Shown here in pieces: positions 6,703 through 11,843 of a DNA stretch of 11,843 nt. The DNA comes from UBA3478 sp964217345. Its GTDB lineage: Bacteria; Bacteroidota; Bacteroidia; Flavobacteriales; Flavobacteriaceae. Location of the stretch: the NCBI GenBank assembly GCA_964217345.1, contig CAXPJI010000056.1, forward strand, positions 1 through 11,843. The letters are read 5' to 3'. Made by a program: the position numbers and the translations under genes. The notes beneath the pieces are model-generated. The model made no database searches. It saw only the letters and a list, made by a program, of their open reading frames with translations, and had not been told where the DNA came from. Position 1 is the stretch's first letter. Each line of letters begins with the position of its first letter.

Positions 6703-6735
6703 TAACGCCATCCTTGCGTCATCCTTACGTCATTT
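6703..6735. repeat. Three 11-base direct repeats upstream of the XRE gene
   Basis: Three adjacent units start at 6703, 6714 and 6725: TAACGCCATCC, TTGCGTCATCC and TTACGTCATTT. The core is T-[AT]-[AG]-C-G-[CT]-CAT. The 11-base period is close to one turn of DNA, so a protein could bind all three on one face. They lie about 33-65 bases upstream of the XRE start, around and beyond the expected -33 region. They may instead belong to a degenerate interspersed repeat that continues to 6787. Confidence 0.6.
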
Positions 6736-6758
6736 CTTGAATTAGAACCGATTTTCCG

Positions 6759-6787
6759 GAGATTCCTCGCTGGGCTCGGTGTTCCTT
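6759..6787. repeat. Possible degenerate copy of an interspersed extragenic repeat
   Basis: The stretch GGAGATTCCTCGCTGGGCTC followed by GGTGTTCC resembles, from memory, a widespread extragenic repeat of the form GAGATTCCTCGCTnCGCTCGG found in many Bacteroidota genomes. The core CTCGCTGGGCTCG (6766-6778) recurs with one mismatch at 6868-6880. No complete copy is present in the window to confirm it. Confidence 0.4.
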
Positions 6788-6806
6788 TGGTCCCACACCT
6801 GAAAAT

Positions 6807-6846
6807 ACAAAAAGCAAACACCCGCTAGTAACGGGCGTTCTTTTGT
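6807..6846 (-). terminator. Terminator-like hairpin, possibly bidirectional
   Basis: Arms AACACCCG (6817-6824) and CGGGCGTT (6832-6839), with one mismatch, are flanked by ACAAAA (6807-6812) and TTTTGT (6841-6846), which extend the pairing. The minus strand continues into GCTTTTTGTATTTTC and the plus strand into TCTTTTGTCGTTTTT, so either direction could terminate. It is the second such hairpin past tRNA-Phe and no gene lies between the two. Confidence 0.6.
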
Positions 6847-6867
6847 CGTTTTTAATACTCACTCAAG

Positions 6868-6880
6868 CTCGCTTGGCTCG
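6868..6880. repeat. Second copy of the CTCGCTKGGCTCG motif
   Basis: CTCGCTTGGCTCG differs by one base from CTCGCTGGGCTCG at 6766-6778, in the same orientation and 102 bases away. On the minus strand each copy follows a terminator-like hairpin, which suggests a duplicated unit. Inside it CAAGC and GCTTG (6865-6875) also form a short inverted repeat. Confidence 0.55.
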
Positions 6881-6891
6881 TATTCTAAAAG

Positions 6892-6923
6892 ACAAAAGCC
6901 CATCCTTTCGGATGAGCTTTTGT
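6892..6923 (-). terminator. Rho-independent terminator downstream of tRNA-Phe
   Basis: Arms ACAAAAGC (6892-6899) with GCTTTTGT (6916-6923) and CATCC (6901-6905) with GGATG (6910-6914) form a long stem with one mismatch and a TTTC loop. It begins nine bases past the 3' end of the tRNA. On the minus strand the T-rich arm runs into CTTTTAG. Confidence 0.85.
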
Positions 6924-6931
6924 GCTTTAAG

Positions 6932-7004
<73 letters not shown>

Positions 7005-7010
7005 GACCTT

Positions 7011-7024
7011 GCTTGCGTGCAAGC
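7011..7024. repeat. Inverted repeat in the 5' leader of tRNA-Phe
   Basis: GCTTGC (7011-7016) and GCAAGC (7019-7024) are perfect inverted repeats separated by GT, ending six bases before the mature tRNA 5' end on the minus strand. It could form a small leader hairpin next to the RNase P site or bind a protein around the transcription start. Confidence 0.45.
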
Positions 7025-7029
7025 GGGTG

Positions 7030-7037
7030 CAAATATA
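7030..7037 (-). promoter_or_regulatory. -7 promoter box of tRNA-Phe
   Basis: The minus strand reads TATATTTG, a full match to the Bacteroidota TAnnTTTG box. It lies 25 bases upstream of the mature tRNA 5' end, giving a leader of roughly 15-20 bases. Upstream DNA is A/T rich without a clear TTTG -33 element. Confidence 0.6.
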
Positions 7038-7110
7038 ATTTTAAAATTACTACTAAAAAATAAAAGGGTGAAAAAATGGTCCTAAGCGTGCAAATCACGA
7101 TCTTTAAACG

Positions 7111-7848
7111 GTGAATTTGACGATTGACATAGGGAATACACGTATAAAAACAGCGGTATTTGAGGGTAAAAACCTTTTAGAGGTAAAAGCTTTCGACAAA
7201 TCTGCCTTTGAAGAGGGGGTGCGAGGATTATTTAATAGAAATCCGAATATTCGTCAGGCTATTATTTCATCAGTAGCCGAAGCAGCTAGCGATTACGAAA
7301 GCGTTTTGACTGATCATGTTCGGGTTTTTCATCTAGATCAAAATCTATCCTTGAATTTCAGCTCGAAGTACGATGATACGAGCAAGCTAGGCGCTGATCG
7401 TAAGGCTTTGATTGCGGCGGCGGTGACGATTTATCCGGCCCAAGATGTTTTAGTTATTGATACGGGTAGCTGTGTAACCTACGATCTAGTAGACCGCTCA
7501 GGTTTACATCATGGAGGAGGTATAAGTCCTGGTTGGCAAATGCGTCTGAACGCCATGCATACATTTACTGGTCGCCTTCCTCAACTATCCACTTTGGAGT
7601 ATACCATTGAAAAGAAAGAGGTCACAGGAATGAATACGCATCAGGCGATGTTTAATTCTACTTATTACGGACTCTTAGCAGAGATCGATCAACGTATTGA
7701 ATATTATAAATCTGAATTTCCGGATTTAACAGTGATTTTAACAGGCGGAGACACTCAGTCCTTTTCAGTCCGCTTAAAAAACCGCATATTTGCCCATTCT
7801 AATTTTCTTTTAGAAGGTTTAAATGCGCTCTTGGAGCACAATCTTTAG
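7111..7848 (+). CDS. coaX: Type III pantothenate kinase
   Basis: The 245-residue enzyme would phosphorylate pantothenate, the first step of coenzyme A synthesis, in the cytoplasm. It has the ASKHA phosphate-1 motif near the N terminus (TIDIGNTRIK, D6), the pantothenate-site segment LGADRKALIAAA with the conserved GADR (94-97), the catalytic phosphate-2 segment VLVIDTGSCVTYD (D117), GGGISPGWQMRLNAMH (135-150) and the adenosine-site VILTGGD. Length is typical. The start is GTG at 7111: the strand-1 motif begins directly after it and no in-frame ATG fits. No TAnnTTTG box is visible between the tRNA and this start. It is the first gene of the plus-strand block, with three bases to the next gene. 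Confidence 0.95.
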   Translation: MNLTIDIGNTRIKTAVFEGKNLLEVKAFDKSAFEEGVRGLFNRNPNIRQAIISSVAEAASDYESVLTDHVRVFHLDQNLSLNFSSKYDDTSKLGADRKALIAAAVTIYPAQDVLVIDTGSCVTYDLVDRSGLHHGGGISPGWQMRLNAMHTFTGRLPQLSTLEYTIEKKEVTGMNTHQAMFNSTYYGLLAEIDQRIEYYKSEFPDLTVILTGGDTQSFSVRLKNRIFAHSNFLLEGLNALLEHNL

Positions 7849-7851
7849 TCA

Positions 7852-9147
7852 ATGAAATTAAGACTTACCTTATTTGCGATTTTTACATCGGTAGTTCTTT
7901 GGGGACAAAACGGAACGGTTTCTCCCTATTCTTATTTTGGTTTAGGTGATTTTAGAGCAAAATCGACCGTTGAGAATCGAATGATGGGAGGACTGTCTAT
8001 GTTAGGAGATAGTATTCATATTAATCTTCAAAATCCTGCTGCTTATGGAGCGCTAAGACTAACTACTTACGCGGTTGGGGCGCATAACAAAAATTATCGC
8101 TTTAAATCACCGAACGAAACGGCTAACGAAGATATTAGTGACCGAGGCCGTGTGACGAATTTGGATTATCTCGTATTGGCTTTTCCATTGAGTCCAAAAT
8201 CATCTTTTGCTTTTGGTATAATGCCTTTTAGTAACGTTGGGTATGATCTTTTTAAAACCTCTTTAAATGTAAATCAGGATGAGGTTACCACTAGCTATAG
8301 AGGCTCAGGCGGTATCAATCGTGTTTACTTGGCAACAGGTTTTCAACCGATTGAGGGATTGAGCTTCGGTATCTCTACTCATTATAATTTTGGAAACTTA
8401 GCCTATGATCGTTATCAGTCGATCGATGCCGTGCAGTTGGGTACTTTCGACCAGCGAGAAGTGACCATTTCGGGATTTGATTTTACACTTTCAGCAATCG
8501 CTGACCGTAAATTGAAGTTAGGAGAAAAAGAATATCGCTTGCACGCCATGGTTAATCGTGAGTTGCAGATGAATCTCAATGCGACGAATACGCAATCTCT
8601 TGGGACTTTTCAAACGACTAATGGTGTTACTAGAGAACGTCTCGATGTAGACTTAGGAACCCTTGCAGAGACCACAGTAGAGGTTCCATCAAAAACAACT
8701 TTAGGTCTTGGTATAGGAAGAGATCGCAACTGGTTTGCGGGCTTTGAGTACAGTAGTCAGGACATGAGCCAATTTAGAAACGATTTTCTTGCCGTTAATA
8801 ACGCGACTTATACTGCTGCTAGCACACTAAAAATTGGAGGATATTTCATACCCGATTATACAGCGATTAATGGGATTTACAACAGAATCACTTATCGTGC
8901 TGGGATTAGAATAGAGAATACAGGACTTTTAATTGATGGGGATGAGCTTCAGAATAAAGTTGCCTCTCTTGGTTTTGGCATGCCTATTGGTAGTACAGCT
9001 AATGATCGCTTTTCAAACTTAAATATCGGATTTGAATTCGGTAAGCGAGGAACTTCGACCTCAGCACTCGTTGATGAGCATTATTTTGGTTTGAATGTGG
9101 GCCTATCGTTAAATGATCGCTGGTTTGTTAAAAGAAGAATTAATTAG
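7852..9147 (+). CDS. Outer-membrane beta-barrel protein (OmpP1/FadL-like)
   Basis: The 431-residue product has a signal peptide (MKLRLTLFAIFTSVVLWG, likely cleaved before Q19) followed by the segment VSPYSYFGLGDF and an N-terminal NLQNPAAYGALRL resembling the NPA region of FadL-type barrels. The rest alternates polar and hydrophobic residues in short strands with many aromatic girdle residues (YLATGFQ, FGISTHYNFG, FGFGM-like turns), and ends near RWFVKRRIN. This fits an outer-membrane barrel. FadL relatives carry hydrophobic compounds, but a transport role is not shown here. It starts three bases after the coaX stop and precedes a secreted TPR protein and LptC, so an envelope role is consistent with context. 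Confidence 0.85.
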   Translation: MKLRLTLFAIFTSVVLWGQNGTVSPYSYFGLGDFRAKSTVENRMMGGLSMLGDSIHINLQNPAAYGALRLTTYAVGAHNKNYRFKSPNETANEDISDRGRVTNLDYLVLAFPLSPKSSFAFGIMPFSNVGYDLFKTSLNVNQDEVTTSYRGSGGINRVYLATGFQPIEGLSFGISTHYNFGNLAYDRYQSIDAVQLGTFDQREVTISGFDFTLSAIADRKLKLGEKEYRLHAMVNRELQMNLNATNTQSLGTFQTTNGVTRERLDVDLGTLAETTVEVPSKTTLGLGIGRDRNWFAGFEYSSQDMSQFRNDFLAVNNATYTAASTLKIGGYFIPDYTAINGIYNRITYRAGIRIENTGLLIDGDELQNKVASLGFGMPIGSTANDRFSNLNIGFEFGKRGTSTSALVDEHYFGLNVGLSLNDRWFVKRRIN

Positions 9148-9190
9148 TACAAAAAATAGTATTTTCGAACCCTTAAACTAAAAACGTATT

Positions 9191-10564
9191 ATGAAAAAGA
9201 GTTTATTCATGTCGTTCTTCGTAGGGCTTTTTGGTCTTTCACTAGCAATAGCTCAAGCACCCAATCAAGAGTGTTTGACAAATCTTTCAATTTTTGTTGA
9301 GAGTGCTAAGGTTAAAAATTATGACGCGGCTTACGAACCATGGAAAATGGTTTATGAAACTTGTCCAGATATTAACCGTGCGAACTACCTCTATGGGGAG
9401 CGCATTCTTAAGGATAAAATTGAGAAGTCTACCGGAGAAGAACACGATGCTTTTGTTGCTCAGCTTTTAGAATTATATGATAAAGCAGCTCAATACTATC
9501 CGAAATATTACGGCGTTGCGGATACTGCAATTGATAAGGTGCTTTTAAAGCGCTCTGAGAAAAAAATCACCGATGAAGAGATCTATGCTCAACTTGGTGA
9601 GGCCTTTGCAGCTGACCGTAAAAATTTCAGTAACCCTCAGGCGTTATATCTTTACTTCTCTTCTTTAGTTGACTTACAGGCAGAGGGTAAGAAAGACGTT
9701 CAAGAGGTATTTGATGTATACGATGAAGTAGTAGCGAAAGTTGAAGAGGAAAATGCAGCCTTAACCGCTCAGATTACCAAATTACTTCCATTAGAAGAAG
9801 CAGGTACTATAAGCTCGAAAGATGCAAGAAGATTAAAGGCATACAGCACAAACTCTACTTCATTTGGTAAGATCGCTGCAAGTATTGATTCAAAATTGGG
9901 TGCGCTTGCAGATTGTGAGAATTTGATTCCTCTTTACGAAAAGAGCTACGAGGAGCGTAAGACCGATGTAAAATGGGTGAAGAGCGCAGTAGGTCGTATG
10001 TTTGGAAAAGAATGTACTGACGACCCGATGTTCAGAAAGCTATTTGAAGCCCAGTTAGCACTTGAGCCTTCAGCAGATGCTTACCTTTACGGAGGAACTT
10101 TAAAGCAAAAGGCTGGAGATACCAATGGAGCGATTGCTGACTTCAATAAGTCTGTAGAACTGGAAACAGACAACCTCAAAAAGTCAAATATTCTTTATAA
10201 AATTGCTACTATCGTTCGCAAGAATAGCAAGGTGCAAGCTCGTAACTACTTGAACAAGGCAATCGCAGCAAACTCTGCAAATGGTAGAGCGTTTATTCTA
10301 CTTGCGGCACTTTATGCAGACAGTGCTAACGAGTGTGGTGAGACTCAATTTGATAAGAGAGCGGTGTATTGGTTAGCAGCTAAGACTGCGGCTAGAGCGG
10401 GTCGTGTTGACCCTTCTTTACAAAGCGCTGCGAGTAAGGCGGTAGCTTCTTATGAGGCGAAAGCGCCTTCTAAGACAGACATCTTCAACTCAGGCCGTGC
10501 AGGAGAAACCATTAATTTCTCATGTTGGATGGGTGGAAGTGTAACCATCCCTAACTTAAATTAA
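9191..10564 (+). CDS. Secreted TPR-containing protein
   Basis: The 457-residue product has a signal peptide (MKKSLFMSFFVGLFGLSLAIA, cleaved before Q22) and a largely alpha-helical mature part. TPR-like helical pairs are clearest at about 34-70 and 294-375 (AYLYGGTLKQKAGDTNGAIA, ARNYLNKAIAANSANGRAF). A more charged coiled section lies at about 165-240. Four cysteines are visible at 29, 58, 242 and 275. The protein ends in a non-helical tail, INFSCWMGGSVTIPNLN. It is periplasmic or attached to the outer membrane and likely a scaffold for protein-protein contact. No partner is defined, but the fixed position between an outer-membrane barrel and lptC suggests envelope assembly. The gaps are 43 bases upstream and 36 downstream. 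Confidence 0.88.
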   Translation: MKKSLFMSFFVGLFGLSLAIAQAPNQECLTNLSIFVESAKVKNYDAAYEPWKMVYETCPDINRANYLYGERILKDKIEKSTGEEHDAFVAQLLELYDKAAQYYPKYYGVADTAIDKVLLKRSEKKITDEEIYAQLGEAFAADRKNFSNPQALYLYFSSLVDLQAEGKKDVQEVFDVYDEVVAKVEEENAALTAQITKLLPLEEAGTISSKDARRLKAYSTNSTSFGKIAASIDSKLGALADCENLIPLYEKSYEERKTDVKWVKSAVGRMFGKECTDDPMFRKLFEAQLALEPSADAYLYGGTLKQKAGDTNGAIADFNKSVELETDNLKKSNILYKIATIVRKNSKVQARNYLNKAIAANSANGRAFILLAALYADSANECGETQFDKRAVYWLAAKTAARAGRVDPSLQSAASKAVASYEAKAPSKTDIFNSGRAGETINFSCWMGGSVTIPNLN

Positions 10565-10600
10565 TCTTGTCTGAATACAGAAGGTTTACATACTAATATC

Positions 10601-11179
10601 ATGCGCATTGCCACAGCATTTGTTGTGGCAATGCTGTTTATAGCCTGTAATGAAGAATTCAAACAGGCAAGCTTGACTGAAGCAGAAAAGAAACTCCCTC
10701 AGGGCGTGGTTGAAAATCTAGAAATGCTTTACACAGAGTCAGTAAGACCTCTTTCGGTACTTCAGTCTGACAGTACCAGAGTTGTAGCTATTTTGAGGGC
10801 CGATCGCAATGAGAATTACGAGAATCGGATGTTTCCTTACCAACTCTTTCCTGAAGGCCTGCATTTGACTTTTTTTGACGATGATAATCAGCCTACCGAG
10901 ATTTTTGCAGACTCAGCTATCTATTACTCATTAACCGGCATTGTAGATCTGCGTGGGAATGTTAGAATCAACACCCATGATCACAAGGAACTAACTACTA
11001 GTCAGCTTTATTGGAGTCGATCTAGAAATTGGATTTTTACCGAAGAACCTTTTGAATTTGAAAATCCTGAAGAGGGTACGATAATGACGGGTGAAGGGAT
11101 GGAGTTTAGTCGTGATTTCTCTTCGCTACAGGCGATGAAGACTCGCGGTATCCTGCAAATTTCAGAATCGGAGAACTAA
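10601..11179 (+). CDS. lptC: LPS export ABC-system periplasmic protein LptC (lipoprotein form)
   Basis: The 192-residue product opens with a lipoprotein signal (MRIATAFVVAMLFIAC, lipidated Cys16). Flavobacterial LptC is commonly annotated with such a signal instead of the single membrane anchor of E. coli LptC. The remainder carries the LptC/OstA-like beta pattern: GLHLTFFDDD, IFADSAIYYSLTGIVDLRGNV (split across the strand), LTTSQLYWSR, and the C-terminal TIMTGEGMEFSRDF. It would bridge LptBFG and LptA in carrying LPS across the periplasm. The start codon is directly followed by a perfect 11-bp hairpin (10605-10634), which may tune translation. It is part of the plus-strand block after the TPR gene. 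Confidence 0.88.
   Translation: MRIATAFVVAMLFIACNEEFKQASLTEAEKKLPQGVVENLEMLYTESVRPLSVLQSDSTRVVAILRADRNENYENRMFPYQLFPEGLHLTFFDDDNQPTEIFADSAIYYSLTGIVDLRGNVRINTHDHKELTTSQLYWSRSRNWIFTEEPFEFENPEEGTIMTGEGMEFSRDFSSLQAMKTRGILQISESEN
10605..10634 (+). repeat. 11-bp perfect inverted repeat at the start of lptC
   Basis: GCATTGCCACA (10605-10615) pairs completely with TGTGGCAATGC (10624-10634) around the eight-base loop GCATTTGT. It begins at the second codon of lptC, inside the signal-peptide coding region. No T run follows, so it is not a terminator. The mRNA hairpin would sit where the initiating ribosome covers the message. Confidence 0.85.
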
Positions 11180-11203
11180 GCATTAGATTATTTATTTTTG
11201 AGT

Positions 11204-11401
11204 ATGATAAAACTCTTACGTTATACTGAGTACTTGTATTTAATGGTAGCCTTTTTTTCGGGCTATCGTCTAATCGAGCTATTAGGAACAGAAAGTGACG
11301 AACGATTATTGTTCGGGGTATTTTTTGTAGTGTCTATTGGTATGTTCTTCTTTCGAAGAAACTATCGTAAAAAATTCGAGAAGCGCGAAAAGGGGCTATA
11401 A
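11204..11401 (+). CDS. Small two-helix membrane protein
   Basis: The product has 65 residues from ATG at 11204; an in-frame TTG at 11198 is also possible but less likely. Two hydrophobic spans are visible (about 9-27, EYLYLMVAFFSGYRLIELL, and 34-51, RLLFGVFFVVSIGMFFFR), joined by an acidic loop GTESDE. A strongly basic tail, RRNYRKKFEKREKGL, should lie in the cytoplasm with the N terminus. No family is recognised. From memory, a small membrane protein is often found at this position between lptC and the CNNM-type gene in Flavobacteriia. It starts 24 bases after the lptC stop and ends three bases before the next start. Confidence 0.8.
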   Translation: MIKLLRYTEYLYLMVAFFSGYRLIELLGTESDERLLFGVFFVVSIGMFFFRRNYRKKFEKREKGL

Positions 11402-11404
11402 GCA

Positions 11405-11843
11405 TTGAACCATTATCTATTTCTTATTCTCATCGCACTTGTGCTCTCCGCTTTCTTTTCAGGAATGGAGATCGCTTATGTGTCTTCGAATCGAATTCAC
11501 ATCGAACTTGAAAAAAAGCAGAAGGGGCTATTAGCACGATTACTTTCTAGACTAACCTCTTCACCTTCGCGGTTTATAGCTAGTATGCTTATTGGTAATA
11601 ACTTGGCACTGGTGATTTATGGTTATTACATGGGAAAATTACTTCTCGAAGTGTTGCCGGTAGTGACCCCTGAAAGTAACGCAATTGCGGCCTTGGTTTT
11701 CGGTGAATTTCAGTTACTGACCCATACCTTAATTTCGACTCTGGTCATTCTTCTTACCGCTGAGTTTTTGCCTAAGGCAATCTTTCAGATTTATGCGAAT
11801 ACCCTCATGAAGGCCTTGGCGCTTCCGGCCTATATTTTCTACA
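11405..11843 (+). CDS. CNNM/CorC-type (DUF21) membrane protein, 5' part only
   Basis: The 146 visible residues are the N-terminal CNNM (DUF21) membrane domain. It contains LSAFFSGMEIAYVSSNRI (14-31), a basic helix IELEKKQKGLLARLL, MLIGNNLALVIYGYYMG (61-77) and ILLTAEFLPKAI (115-126), with the small-E-x-x-PK motif typical of the family. The full protein would continue into CBS and CorC/HlyC domains outside the window. Family members are linked to magnesium or other cation efflux; in Flavobacterium, GldE of the gliding machinery belongs to the same family, so that name is possible but not supported by neighbours. The start must be TTG at 11405: TAA at 11399-11401 is in frame just upstream, and the next ATG would remove the first helix. 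Confidence 0.88.
   Translation, partial: MNHYLFLILIALVLSAFFSGMEIAYVSSNRIHIELEKKQKGLLARLLSRLTSSPSRFIASMLIGNNLALVIYGYYMGKLLLEVLPVVTPESNAIAALVFGEFQLLTHTLISTLVILLTAEFLPKAIFQIYANTLMKALALPAYIFY

Noticed and set aside
6730..6806. Remnant of a second tRNA gene
   Set aside because: Minus-strand GGTTCTAATTC and GTGGGACCA look faintly like a T-arm and an acceptor end, but the order and pairing do not give a cloverleaf.
7087..7099. CGTG-CAAAT-CACG inverted repeat before coaX as an operator or riboswitch
   Set aside because: A four-base-pair stem is easily due to chance, and the 70-base gap is too short and unstructured for a known riboswitch.

Overview
The window looks like ordinary chromosome from a free-living member of the Bacteroidota, most likely the Flavobacteriia. 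Three things suggest this. The gene order coaX, outer-membrane protein, TPR protein, lptC, small membrane protein, CNNM/CorC-type protein is, from memory, typical of that class. Ribosome-binding sites are A-rich rather than GGAGG. The best promoter-like boxes fit the Bacteroidota -7 consensus TAnnTTTG. No phage, transposase, integrase or CRISPR array is visible.

Layout. (1) Positions 1-403, plus: the C-terminal end of a DsrE-family protein, overlapping by one base a 75-residue winged-helix-like protein. (2) 406-1524, minus: a DadA-type FAD oxidoreductase, tail-to-tail with the previous pair and divergent from the next block. (3) 1576-5291, plus: a tight block of a multi-pass TspO/MBR-related membrane protein, a secreted M20 metallopeptidase, a fasciclin (FAS1) lipoprotein and an AlkB-type membrane di-iron hydroxylase. 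Spacings are -4, 44 and 4 bases. (4) 5288-7004, minus: a PhnA/YjdM zinc-ribbon protein whose stop codon overlaps that of alkB, a Glu/Thr-rich lipoprotein with a strong terminator, an AT-rich XRE regulator with a membrane anchor, and tRNA-Phe(GAA). Between the last two lie about 260 bases of hairpins and short repeats. (5) 7111-11843, plus: type III pantothenate kinase, a FadL-like outer-membrane protein, a TPR protein, LptC, a two-helix membrane protein and a CNNM/CorC-type protein cut by the window edge.

How they work together. Block 5 combines coenzyme A synthesis with envelope assembly (LptC for LPS transport, an outer-membrane barrel, a periplasmic TPR protein). Block 3 is mostly membrane or secreted proteins plus an alkane/fatty-chain hydroxylase. 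No rubredoxin or rubredoxin reductase for AlkB is in the window. The clearest non-core piece is the XRE-TM gene: it is much more AT-rich than its neighbours, sits beside a tRNA gene, and has three 11-base phased repeats upstream.

I do not see a convincing undescribed multi-gene system. The best leads are the XRE-TM gene with its phased repeats, an 11-bp perfect hairpin in the first codons of lptC, the repeated hairpin-plus-motif downstream of tRNA-Phe, and the FAS1-AlkB pairing.
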